From contig CAWJEK010000008.1 in NCBI GenBank assembly GCA_963841885.1, forward strand, positions 1 through 64,000: DNA of 64,000 nucleotides. Direction: 5' to 3'. Position numbers and translations under genes: made by a program. Under the pieces are notes generated by a model that saw only the letters and a list, made by a program, of their open reading frames with translations, ran no database searches and was not told the origin of the DNA. Positions 7,717 through 16,279 of this stretch are shown piece by piece (the stretch's first letter is position 1; each line of letters starts with the position of its first letter). This DNA is from Bog-756 sp963841885 (GTDB taxonomy: Bacteria > Actinomycetota > Acidimicrobiia > Acidimicrobiales > RAAP-2).

Positions 7717-10338
7717 TCAGCTCTTGACGGTGAGCGAGAAGAATCCGACGTACTTGTGCAGGGGCTTGCTGTGGTCGGTCACCTGGATGGCGATCGTGTA
7801 CGTGCCGGGCACGACCTTCTTGGCGAGGACCGTACCGGACAGGACTCCTCCCTTGGCCGAGAGCTTCAGACCCTTGGGAAGTCCGGACACCGCCGTCCAC
7901 TTGTAGGGCGCCAGGCCGCCGGTCGCCGCCATCGTGTAGGTGTATGGCGTGCCCAACGTCAGCGCCGGCAACGTGGAGCCGGTGGTGATCCTCAGCCCGA
8001 CGTAGTCCAACGTCACGGTCGAGGAGTTGGACGTGATCTGGGTGCTATGGGGCGGTGCGGTCGCACCGGCCGTGGCCGAGTTCGTGACCGACCCGTTGTC
8101 GACGTCCTGCTGGGTGGTCGTGTAGCTCCCGGTGCAGGTCTCCGACGCCCCGGGGGCGAGCGACCCGGACGGGCAGCTGACCGTGGCGATGAGGTTGTCG
8201 GAGACGGCCACGTTCGACAGGGTGGTCGTCCCGGTGTTCGTCACCTTGTAGCTGTAGCTCAGCGTCTCGCCGGCTCCGGTGAACGTATTCGGGCTACCGG
8301 ACTTGACCAGGCTCAGCGACGAGGTGGCCGACGAGGCCTCGACCGTCACCGAGGACGGGTTGGACGTGACCGTGACCGATCCGTGGATGGCCGTGCCGTG
8401 CGCGGTGGCCGTGTTGGTCACCGAGCCGGCGTCGACGTCGGCCTGGGTCACCGTGTAGCTACCCGTGCAGGTCTCCGACGCCCCGGGGGCGAGTGAACCC
8501 GACGGGCAGGTGACGCTGCTCACCCGGTTGTCGGAGACGCCGACGCCCGAGATCGTGGTCGTGCCCGTGTTGGTCACCTGATAGGCGTAGTCGACGACGT
8601 CGCCGACCTTGCCGTACCCACTCGACGAGGTGGTCTTCACCAGCCCCAGGGCAGAGGTGGCGTAGGCCGCGTCGACGGTGACCGAGGAACTACCCGAAGT
8701 CACGGTGGCGTCCTGCGGGTCGGTGGCCGAAGCGGTGGCCGTGTTGGTCACGGAACCGGCTTCGACGTCAGACTGGGTCACCGTGTAGGTGCCCGTGCAG
8801 GTCTCCGAGGCCCCGGGAGCGAGCGTCGGCTCCAGGCAGCTGACGCCGGGGATCAGGTTGTCGGACACGCCCACGCCGCTCAGGGTGGTCGTACCCGTGT
8901 TGGTCACCAGGTAGCTGTAATCGATCACGTCGCCGGCGGCTCCGTAACCCGTCGAGCTGGTCGACTTCGTGATCGAGAGGCTGGAAGCGGCCCCACTCGC
9001 CTCCACGGTGACCGAGGAGGATCCGGAGGTGATGGCCTGGCTGCGACTGTCCGTCCCACTGGCCGTGGCCGTGTTCGTCACCGAACCGGCGTCGACGTCG
9101 GCCTGGGTCACCGTGTAACTACCGGTGCAGGTCTCCGACGCCCCGGGGGCGAGGGAGCCCGGTGGGCAGCTGACGTCGGAGATCAGGTTGTCGGAGACCG
9201 AGATGCCGGACTCCGTGGTCGTGCCCGTGTTGGTCACCAGGTAGCTGTAGCCGATGACGTCACCGGCCTTGCCGTAGCCGCTCGACGTCGTCGACTTCGA
9301 CAGGCTCAGCGACGAGGTCGCGGTGCTGGCGTCGACGGTGACCGAAGACGAGTTGGACGTCTCGCTCGCGTCGGACGGATTCGATCCATGGGCCGTGGCG
9401 GTGTTCGTCACCGAACCGGCGTCGACGTCGGCCTGGGTCACCGTGTAACTACCGGTGCAGGTCTCCGACGCTCCGGGGGCGAGGGAGCCCGGCGGGCAGC
9501 TGACGTCGGGGATCAGGTTGTCGGAGACCGAGATGTTCGACTCCGTCGTGGTCCCGGTGTTGGTCACCAGGTAGCTGTAGTCGACGATGTCGCCGGCGGC
9601 CCCGTAACCGCTCGACGTCGTCGACTTCGACAGGCTCAGCGACGAGGTCGCGCCGGAGGCGTGCACCGTCACAGAGGACGAGCTGGACGTCTCGCTCGCG
9701 TCGGACGGATTCAATCCATGGGCCGTGGCCGTGTTCGTCACCGAGCCGGCGTCGACGTCGGCCTGGGTCACCGTGTAGCTACCGGTGCAGGTCTCCGACG
9801 CCCCGGGGGCGAGGGAGCCCGGCGGGCAGCTGACGTCGGGGATCAGGTTGTCGGAGACCGAGATGCCGGACTCCGTGGTGGTCCCGGTGTTGGTGACCAG
9901 GTAGCTGTAGTCGATGACGTCACCGGCCGCCCCGTAGCCACTCGTGCTGGACGACTTGACGAGACCCAGCGACGAGACCGCGTTGGAGGCGTGCACCGTC
10001 ACGATGGACGAGCCGGAGCTCACCGCGTGATCGGACGGGTTGGTGGCGCTGGCCGTGGCCGTGTTCGTCACCGAACCGGCGTCGACGTCGGCCTGGGTCA
10101 CCGTGTAGCTACCGGTGCAGGTCTCCGACGCCCCGGGGGCGAGGGAGCCCGGCGGGCAGCTGACGTCGGGGATCAGGTTGTCGGAGACGGCGATTCCCGT
10201 GAGAGTCGTCCCACCGGTGTTCGTCACCTTGTAGCTGTAGTCGATGACGTCACCGGCCGCCCCGTAGCCACTGGTGGTGGAGGACTTCACGAGACCCAGC
10301 GAGGACGTCGTCGAGGCGGGGACCGTCACCGAGGACAC
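7717..10338 (-). CDS. DUF11-type repeat protein, C-terminal segment of split gene
   Basis: This frame carries seven consecutive repeats of about 110 residues. Each begins near SSLxLxKS, contains an AAGDVIDYSY-type strand and TNTGTTT, has paired cysteines (VSCPPGSLAPG and ETCTGSYTVTQADVD), and ends in SVTNTATA. The last 95 residues form a distinct Ig-like domain (TPYTYTMAATGG, LPKGLKLS) that resembles putative Ig modules of surface proteins. The first residues continue the frame ending near 10363, so this is a C-terminal part and not a free-standing gene. It has no signal peptide of its own. Confidence 0.75.
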   Translation of the reverse strand: MSSVTVPASTTSSLGLVKSSTTSGYGAAGDVIDYSYKVTNTGGTTLTGIAVSDNLIPDVSCPPGSLAPGASETCTGSYTVTQADVDAGSVTNTATASATNPSDHAVSSGSSIVTVHASNAVSSLGLVKSSSTSGYGAAGDVIDYSYLVTNTGTTTESGISVSDNLIPDVSCPPGSLAPGASETCTGSYTVTQADVDAGSVTNTATAHGLNPSDASETSSSSSVTVHASGATSSLSLSKSTTSSGYGAAGDIVDYSYLVTNTGTTTESNISVSDNLIPDVSCPPGSLAPGASETCTGSYTVTQADVDAGSVTNTATAHGSNPSDASETSNSSSVTVDASTATSSLSLSKSTTSSGYGKAGDVIGYSYLVTNTGTTTESGISVSDNLISDVSCPPGSLAPGASETCTGSYTVTQADVDAGSVTNTATASGTDSRSQAITSGSSSVTVEASGAASSLSITKSTSSTGYGAAGDVIDYSYLVTNTGTTTLSGVGVSDNLIPGVSCLEPTLAPGASETCTGTYTVTQSDVEAGSVTNTATASATDPQDATVTSGSSSVTVDAAYATSALGLVKTTSSSGYGKVGDVVDYAYQVTNTGTTTISGVGVSDNRVSSVTCPSGSLAPGASETCTGSYTVTQADVDAGSVTNTATAHGTAIHGSVTVTSNPSSVTVEASSATSSLSLVKSGSPNTFTGAGETLSYSYKVTNTGTTTLSNVAVSDNLIATVSCPSGSLAPGASETCTGSYTTTQQDVDNGSVTNSATAGATAPPHSTQITSNSSTVTLDYVGLRITTGSTLPALTLGTPYTYTMAATGGLAPYKWTAVSGLPKGLKLSAKGGVLSGTVLAKKVVPGTYTIAIQVTDHSKPLHKYVGFFSLTVKS

Positions 10339-11970
10339 CGCGGAAGTGACGGGTCCGACCGAGGGCTGTACCGCTGGCGGTGGCCGTGTTCGTCACCGAG
10401 CCGGCGTCCACGTCGGCCTGGGTCACCGTGTAACTACCGGTGCAGGTCTCCGACGCCCCGGGGGCGAGGGAGCCCGGCGGGCAGCTGACGTCGGGGATCA
10501 GGTTGTCGGAGACGGCGATGCCGGACTCCGTCGTGGTCCCGGTGTTGGTCACCAGGTAGCTGTAGTCGATGGCGTCGCCGGCGGCCGTGTAGCTGACCGT
10601 GCTGGACGACTTGACCAGACCCAGCGACGAGACCGCGTCGGAGGCGTCGACGGTGACCGAGGACGAGTTGGACGTCTCGGTCGTGTCGGACGGGTTCGTC
10701 CCACTGGCCGTGGCGGTGTTCGTCACCGAACCGGCGTCGACGTCGGCCTGGGTCACCGTGTAAGTACCGGTGCAGGTCACCGACGCCCCGGGGGCGAGGG
10801 AGCCCGGCGGGCAGCTGACGTCGGAGATCAGGCTGTCGGAGACCGAGATGTTCGACTCCGTCGTGGTCCCGGTGTTGGTGACCAGGTAGCCGTAGTCGAT
10901 GACGTTGCCGGCGGCCCCGTAGCCGTTCGAGCTGGTCGACTTCACCAGGCTCAGGCCGGACGTGGCATCCGAGGCGTAGACGGTGACCGAAGAGGGCGAC
11001 GACGTGACCGTGCCATCGCTCGGGTTCGTAGCCGTGGCCGTGGCCGTGTTCGTCACCGAACCGGCGTCGACGTCGGCCTGGGTCACCGTGTAGCTACCGG
11101 TGCAGGTCTCCGACGCCCCCGGGGCGAGGGAGCCCGACGGGCAGCTCACGTTGGGGATCAGATTGTCGGAGACGCTCCAGTCCGAGAGAGTGGTCGTGCC
11201 GGTGTTCGTCACCACGTACTGGTAGTCGATGACGTCACCGGCCTTGCCGTAGGCGCCGTCCTGGTAGGACGAACTCGAGGACTTGACCACCGTGATGGAC
11301 GACGAGGCGTCGCTGGCTTCGACGGTCACCGTGGAGGTGTTGGAGGTGACGGGGACGGTCCCGTTTTCGGCCGTCCCACTCACGGTGGCGCTGTTGGTCA
11401 CCGAGCCATTGTCGACGTCGGCCTGGGAGACCGTGTAGCTACCGGTGCAGGTCTCCGACGCCCCCGGGGCGAGGGAGGAATCGGGGCAGTTGATAGCTCC
11501 GGTCGGGACCTTGTTGTCGGACACCGAGATGCCGGACTCCGTGGTCGTGCCCGTGTTGGTCACCAGGTAGCTGTAGCCGATGACGTCACCGGCCTTGCCG
11601 TAGCCGCCGTCCGGGTACGACGTGGTGGCGGACTTGGTCAGGCTGAGCGAGGACGTGGTGTCGCTGGCGTCGGTCGTGACCGACGACGGCGCCGAGGTGA
11701 GGGTCTCGCCACTGATACTGATGGCGTTCACCGTGGCGGTGTTGGTCACCGAACCGGCGTCGACGTCGGCCTGGGTCACCGTGTACGTCCCGGTGCAGGT
11801 TTCAGATGTTCCGCCGGCCAATGACGAGGCGGGACAGTTGATGTCGGCGCTCGGGATGTTGCTGTCCACCACCGAGATGCCGCTCACGCGTGTCAGGACC
11901 CGTGTTGGTCACGGCGAAGTTGTAGGTGATCGTGTCACCGGCCTGGGAGTAGCCACCGTCCGCGTACGCC
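7990..11970 (-). repeat. Twelve tandem DUF11-type coding repeats, about 330 bp each
   Basis: The conserved segment encoding ETCTGSYTVTQADVDAGSV recurs about every 324-336 bases (for example near 8131, 8465, 8795, 9125, 9455, 9785, 10115 and 10439). Neighbouring units are very similar in nucleotide sequence, especially between 9100 and 10500, which indicates recent duplication or gene conversion. Confidence 0.85.
10250..11887 (-). CDS. DUF11-type repeat protein, middle segment of split gene
   Basis: Contains the second half of one repeat and four complete DUF11/DUF7507-like repeats, with the same conserved blocks as the next segment. Two repeats have an insertion (YPDGGYGKAGD, YQDGAYGKAGD). 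The real homology stops near 10363; the last 35 or so residues are basic, unrelated frame-shifted translation. Its start is also artificial, since the preceding repeat half lies in the frame ending near 11888. Removing one base there gives a continuous TNTGPDTVSGIS repeat core. Confidence 0.7.
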   Translation of the reverse strand: MSGISVVDSNIPSADINCPASSLAGGTSETCTGTYTVTQADVDAGSVTNTATVNAISISGETLTSAPSSVTTDASDTTSSLSLTKSATTSYPDGGYGKAGDVIGYSYLVTNTGTTTESGISVSDNKVPTGAINCPDSSLAPGASETCTGSYTVSQADVDNGSVTNSATVSGTAENGTVPVTSNTSTVTVEASDASSSITVVKSSSSSYQDGAYGKAGDVIDYQYVVTNTGTTTLSDWSVSDNLIPNVSCPSGSLAPGASETCTGSYTVTQADVDAGSVTNTATATATNPSDGTVTSSPSSVTVYASDATSGLSLVKSTSSNGYGAAGNVIDYGYLVTNTGTTTESNISVSDSLISDVSCPPGSLAPGASVTCTGTYTVTQADVDAGSVTNTATASGTNPSDTTETSNSSSVTVDASDAVSSLGLVKSSSTVSYTAAGDAIDYSYLVTNTGTTTESGIAVSDNLIPDVSCPPGSLAPGASETCTGSYTVTQADVDAGSVTNTATASGTALGRTRHFRGVLGDGPRLDDVLAGSREVLHHQWLRGGR

Positions 11971-12806
11971 GTGGTCGAGGTCTTCACCACCATGACTCCC
12001 TCGACATCGAGCTGGGTGGCCGACTCGACCGTGCCCAGACTGGTGCCCCGAGCCGTCTGGTAGGCGTCGTTGGGACCGTTTCCGGGTAGAGGCGTGGTGT
12101 TCGACTCATCGATGTAGACGTTGTAGGTCCCCGGAGCGAGTCCACTCGGAATCGTGAAGGATCCCGTCGGCTGCCCCACGGTCAGTGCGCAGGGGTTGGG
12201 GCCCACGGTGGTGCTCTCGGCCCCGGTGCACGCATACGCATCGCCATTGATCTTCACGGTCGAGTTCACGACGGGCACCGCGGTCGCCCGGTTGGTGCCG
12301 ATGAGGATCTGCGGCGCGCTGACCGGGTAGAAGTCGGACGAGGTGTTCTGGAAGTCACCGTAGGGGCCGGCGTTGGGTGCGCCGCTGCTGGCACCCCACC
12401 AGTTGGTCCCACCGGTCACGTTCACCGTGTCGCCCGGCTGTGCCGCCGCCGCCGAAAGATTGGCCGTCGGCGTCTGGGGCACGGGCTGCCCGTTGTAGAA
12501 GAGGTCCAGGGTCGAGTAGTTGGTCGAGCCGTTCTCGTCGTTGCCCGAGGAGACCGTGATGGAGCAGTTGACGAGACCGGCGTTGACGTCGGCCTGGTCG
12601 GGCGGACAGGTCGCGTCACCCGTCGGTCCGCTCAGCGCCGGTGTGTCGGTGTTGCCTCCCGCCGAATTGGATCCCAGGGCTCCATAGGCGCAGTCGCCGC
12701 CGTTGACCCACGAGCTGGGCAGCGTCATCGAGGCCGTCGAGCCGGATCCGAAAGCATCGGTGCTGGTCGAGGCGAGGATGTTGACCGCTCCCCAACAACC
12801 ACCCAC
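11802..12806 (-). CDS. Giant repeat protein, junction segment of split gene
   Basis: This frame encodes the non-repeat region that links the four-cysteine repeats to the DUF11-type repeats, followed by the first half of DUF11 repeat 1 (VMVVKTSTTAYADGGYSQ). It is rich in Ser, Thr, Asn and Gly, as expected for an extracellular beta-sandwich region. The true coding frame enters from the upstream frame at the CGCGCGCG run 12861-12868 and leaves near 11888. The last 20 residues of this frame are out-of-frame noise. Confidence 0.65.
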   Translation of the reverse strand: MGGCWGAVNILASTSTDAFGSGSTASMTLPSSWVNGGDCAYGALGSNSAGGNTDTPALSGPTGDATCPPDQADVNAGLVNCSITVSSGNDENGSTNYSTLDLFYNGQPVPQTPTANLSAAAAQPGDTVNVTGGTNWWGASSGAPNAGPYGDFQNTSSDFYPVSAPQILIGTNRATAVPVVNSTVKINGDAYACTGAESTTVGPNPCALTVGQPTGSFTIPSGLAPGTYNVYIDESNTTPLPGNGPNDAYQTARGTSLGTVESATQLDVEGVMVVKTSTTAYADGGYSQAGDTITYNFAVTNTGPDTRERHLGGGQQHPERRHQLSRLVIGRRNI

Positions 12807-15800
12807 CGAACCGCTGCTGGCACTGGTGAGGTCCAGGTTGGAGGAGGGGAGATCGCCGTCCGCGCGCGGAGGGATTGCGTGTCGGTCGGTGTGGGCAGCG
12901 GGTTGGCCGTGTTCATGGTCCAGGCGTCACCCAGGCCCCCAGAGGCCGAGACCCCGACGCCACCTGTACAGGTCGGCGTGTTCTTGGTCGTGCCCCCTGC
13001 CACTCCGTTGGTGATGGGCTGGCCGAAGGCGGACTGCGATCCCGACTGCTCCAGGTCCTGGTTGGAATCGAACATGGAGACCGTGGCCCCGCTCGACGTC
13101 CAGGTGCACTCGTTCTGGGACCAGAGCGGGATGCTGTCGGTGGCGGATCCACCCGAGTTGGTGGCCACCGGGGCCATCGTCACCGGGGCACTGGCCACGT
13201 TGTTGTTGTTGGTGCCGCAGATCTGGGCGGTTCCGGCGGCCAGGTTGACGTCCTGGATCGAGTAGTTCGACACGCCGGCCGGGGTGGCGCCCGCGGTGAG
13301 GCTGGTCAGCGGAAGTGAACCGAGGCTGCCGGGAAGGGTTCCGGTGGGACCGACCTGGCCGGCGCTCACCTCGAGGTCGTAGCAGAAGGGCACTCCCTTG
13401 ATGGCCGAGAAGTAGTTGCCGTCGGTCGATCCGTCGGTCGCCCAGCTGGGAGCCGGCTGCGAGACGGTGAGCGTCCAGTTACCCGATGTCGCGTTGGGCG
13501 CCCCGTTGGCGCCGCCGGTGGCCAGGAACGTCGCGTGGTAGGTCCCGTTCTGGCTGTAGGTCGGGTTCTCCGCCACCGGGCAGGTGAGGATGTACTCCTC
13601 GCTCACGCCCGAGCCCGAGGTCGACTGGGTGCACGCCGGCGAACTCGCGGTGGAGGTCGCCTCGGTGGCGCCCGACGGCAGCGAGCCGGTGTTGAGGGTG
13701 ATCGAGGCCGGATAGTTACCGGGGCTGGCCGAAGCGAAGCCGCTGCTGTAGCAGGCGACCGAGTAGCTCTCGGCCGTTCCGTCGACCCAGGAGGTGGACG
13801 TGCCGGCAGCCGCCGGGGCGGTGCAGGTCGTGGTCGGTGGGGTGACGTTCACCGTCAGGGTGCCCGACGTGACCGTGCCCGCCCCACCGGGTCCGGTGGC
13901 GGTGAAGGTCAGAGGGTAGGTACCGGTATCCGAACTGGTCGGGGTGTCGGCCAGGGCGCACTCGAGGATGTACTCCTCCGTGGCGCCCGATCCCGAGGTG
14001 GCGTGGGTGCAGGCCGGGGTGCTCGACGTCGACGTGGCGAACGTCGGGTTACCGTCGACGGGCAGCGATCCGCTGGCGATGGCGATGGCGCTCGGGTAGG
14101 CCGCGGTCCCCGACACGCCGCTCTGGGCCTCGCACTCGACCGTGTAGCTGTCGGCGGCGTTCTCGTAGAACGTCGAGCTGGTGCCGCCGGTAGCGGGGTC
14201 GATGCAGGTCGGGTTGATGCCGGCGACGGTGAGGTTCCAGGTGCCCGTGGTCACGGTGTTACCGCCGTTTGCCCCGGGAGTGGCCGTGAACGTGACCGGG
14301 TAGCTGTTGACGTCGGCCGCCGTCGGCGTCTCGGTGATGGTGCAGGTGTCGATGTACTCCTCGGTATTGCCCGAGCCGGAAGTCGACGTGGTGCAGGCCG
14401 GGCTCCCGCCGACGGACTGGAAGGTGGCGTCGGCCGGCAGCGAACCGGTGTTGACGGTGATGGCCGACGGGTAGTTGCCCGGGCTCGCCGACCCGAACCC
14501 GGTGCCGTAGCACGTGACGGAGAAGGTGTTGGCGATCCCGACCTTGAACGTCGTGGCGGTACCGCCCGATGCCGGACTGGTGCAGACGTCACTCGGTCCG
14601 GTGACCGTCAGGTTCCAGGTGCCGGAGGTGGTGGTGGCCCCGCTGTTGGAGTCGGTCGCCGTGTACGCCGACGAGTAGGGGCCGTTGTCGGCCGGCACGG
14701 CGTCCTCCGTCTGGGGGCAGGTGAGGATGTACTCCTCGGTGGTGCCCGATCCCGATGTCGACTTGGTACAGGCCGGAGTGCTCGACGTCGAGGTCGCCGA
14801 CAGCAGATCGGTCGGCAGGTTCGCCGGGGTGGTCGGGACGATGGACGTCGGGTAGGTGGCCAGGTTCGTCTCACCGCTCACGCCGTAGCAGGCCACCGAG
14901 TACGAGTTGTTGGTGCCGCCGTTCGACGAGTTGAAGGTCGTCGAGGTGCCGCCCGAAGCGGGAGCCGTGCAGGTCAGGGTGGGAGTGCCCACCGTGATGG
15001 TGAGGGCACCCGAGGTCGGACCGGCCACACCGTTGGTGGTGGGTGTGAAGGTGAACGGATAGGTGCCGGCGTCCGAGGTGGTCGGGGCGAAGCTGAGGAC
15101 GCACGAGAGGATGTACTCCTCCGTGGTGCCCGATCCCGAGGTGGACTGGGTGCAGGCCGGGGTGGACGAGGTCGACGTGGCGAAGGTCAGGGGCGCGTCG
15201 GCCGGACCGGTACCGGTGGTGATCGCGATCGAACTCGGATACTCCGCCTGGCCGGAGACGTGGGTCTCGTTCTCGCACTCGACGGTGTAGGTGTTGGGGT
15301 ACCCCTCGTCGAACTTCTGGGCGGTGCCACCCGACGCCGGGTCGATGCAGGCCTGGGTGGTGTTGGAGACGGTGATGGTGTCGGTGCCGGAATTGGTGGC
15401 CGTCCCACCGTCGGTGCCCGGGTTGGCGGTAAAGGTGACGGGATAGCTCCCGGTCTGCGTCGGCGTCGGGTTGTCCGAGATCGGACAGGTCAGGAGGTAC
15501 TCCTCCGTAGCGCCCGTCCCCGAAGTGCTGGTGGTGCACGCCGGTGTGCTGGTGGTCGTCGTCGCCTCGGTCGTGCCCGGGGGGAGCGAGCCGGTGTTGA
15601 GGGTGATCGACGCCGGGTAGGCGGTGGTGCCGCTCACGCCACTCACGCCGTAGCAGACGATGGACTGGCTGTTCGTGACTCCGGAGTAGAACGTCACAGA
15701 CGTGCCGCCGGAGGCCGGAGTCGTGCAGGTGTAGGTGGCGGCGGCGGCGGCGGCCGGCCCCGCGGTCACGATGCCCTCGACGGTCAGGCCGGCGAACGTG

Positions 15801-15943
15801 CCGAACAGGAGCACCAGTCCGAAGACGAGCCGGATCACACCCTTGGCACCGAGCTTGTGGAGCGAACGACCCCGGGTTCCCGTCCCCTGGCGCCGGTGTT
15901 CGGGCGCGTCGGAATGATCCGGAAACAGCTCGCTTGATGCCAT
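12725..15943 (-). CDS. Giant repeat protein, N-terminal segment with signal/anchor and six Cys repeats
   Basis: Starts at ATG 15943 behind a strong GGGGGAAG site. Residues 1-35 are basic and polar, followed by a hydrophobic helix (about 37-58) and an Ala-rich cleavage-like stretch, consistent with a long Sec signal or membrane anchor. Six repeats of about 126 residues follow. Each has four cysteines in the order TCTxPASGG, VxCYG, ACTxSTSG and LTCP, and a YPxTFTATPG tail, which suggests two disulfides per module. A unique region (about residues 830-1020) precedes the frameshift. The last 45 residues, after position 12868, are out of frame. Confidence 0.75.
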   Translation of the reverse strand: MASSELFPDHSDAPEHRRQGTGTRGRSLHKLGAKGVIRLVFGLVLLFGTFAGLTVEGIVTAGPAAAAAATYTCTTPASGGTSVTFYSGVTNSQSIVCYGVSGVSGTTAYPASITLNTGSLPPGTTEATTTTSTPACTTSTSGTGATEEYLLTCPISDNPTPTQTGSYPVTFTANPGTDGGTATNSGTDTITVSNTTQACIDPASGGTAQKFDEGYPNTYTVECENETHVSGQAEYPSSIAITTGTGPADAPLTFATSTSSTPACTQSTSGSGTTEEYILSCVLSFAPTTSDAGTYPFTFTPTTNGVAGPTSGALTITVGTPTLTCTAPASGGTSTTFNSSNGGTNNSYSVACYGVSGETNLATYPTSIVPTTPANLPTDLLSATSTSSTPACTKSTSGSGTTEEYILTCPQTEDAVPADNGPYSSAYTATDSNSGATTTSGTWNLTVTGPSDVCTSPASGGTATTFKVGIANTFSVTCYGTGFGSASPGNYPSAITVNTGSLPADATFQSVGGSPACTTSTSGSGNTEEYIDTCTITETPTAADVNSYPVTFTATPGANGGNTVTTGTWNLTVAGINPTCIDPATGGTSSTFYENAADSYTVECEAQSGVSGTAAYPSAIAIASGSLPVDGNPTFATSTSSTPACTHATSGSGATEEYILECALADTPTSSDTGTYPLTFTATGPGGAGTVTSGTLTVNVTPPTTTCTAPAAAGTSTSWVDGTAESYSVACYSSGFASASPGNYPASITLNTGSLPSGATEATSTASSPACTQSTSGSGVSEEYILTCPVAENPTYSQNGTYHATFLATGGANGAPNATSGNWTLTVSQPAPSWATDGSTDGNYFSAIKGVPFCYDLEVSAGQVGPTGTLPGSLGSLPLTSLTAGATPAGVSNYSIQDVNLAAGTAQICGTNNNNVASAPVTMAPVATNSGGSATDSIPLWSQNECTWTSSGATVSMFDSNQDLEQSGSQSAFGQPITNGVAGGTTKNTPTCTGGVGVSASGGLGDAWTMNTANPLPTPTDTQSLRARTAISPPPTWTSPVPAAVRWVVVGERSTSSPRPAPMLSDPARRPR
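13440..15760 (-). repeat. Six tandem four-cysteine coding repeats, about 380 bp each
   Basis: The segment encoding TEEYILTCP recurs at intervals of about 380 bases (near 13577, 13955, 14342, 14722, 15099 and 15481). The units are more diverged than the DUF11-type repeats of the same gene, so this array is probably older. Confidence 0.8.
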
Positions 15944-16279
15944 TTACTTCCCCCATCCCCCAGGCGCACGCGGATGACCGCGTGCTCCACCGAACCTATC
16001 GTCGCCCAACCAGGCGCTGCTCGCACCCCTGTTGGACGGGGGTACCTTAACGTGTGCTACCTCGGATCGCATCCCAAAATTTGACGAACTTCGTTCACAT
16101 GCGCATCGTCCGAGTCCGACGGGTGACCCGACTGACCGACAGCAGGGACCAGAGCGCGGGACCACGGGGTGCGGCCGATCCGGCGACCCGTCGTTGCCGG
16201 GTCATCGTCCATCCGCGCCCCTCGGCTTCGCGTTGTGACACCCCGCCATCTGTCGACGAGTGGCGGTAACGTGAGTTGA
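15944..16279. other. Divergent intergenic region, 336 bases
   Basis: Separates the giant repeat gene (minus) from the membrane protein (plus). It holds the ribosome site of the former (15945-15960) and a leaderless-type -10 for the latter (16267-16272). I see no RNA gene or long inverted repeat in it. Confidence 0.6.
16267..16272 (+). promoter_or_regulatory. Candidate -10 of a leaderless transcript
   Basis: TAACGT lies 7 bases before the ATG at 16280 and no ribosome-binding site is present. This is the TAnnnT spacing typical of leaderless actinobacterial mRNAs. Confidence 0.4.

Larger units (their letters stand above)
7717..15943 (-). pseudogene. Giant secreted repeat protein gene split by three frameshifts (merged view)
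   Basis: Four consecutive minus-strand frames read as one protein of about 2,740 residues if three indels are corrected. The first is at the CG-dinucleotide run 12861-12868, the second is an extra base near 11888 (restores DTVSGIS), and the third is an extra base near 10363 (restores GTASVGPVTS). The intact product would have a signal/anchor helix, six four-cysteine repeats, a unique region, twelve DUF11/DUF7507-like repeats with two cysteines each, and a C-terminal Ig-like (He_PIG-type) domain. It is probably a cell-surface filamentous protein. Whether the gene is truly broken or mis-sequenced is unresolved; I favour sequencing error. Confidence 0.75.

Noticed and set aside
9388..15937. Long plus-strand open frames antisense to the split repeat gene
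   Set aside because: The translations are Gly/Arg/Val-rich repeats without domains or signal peptides, as expected opposite a G/C-rich repeat gene.
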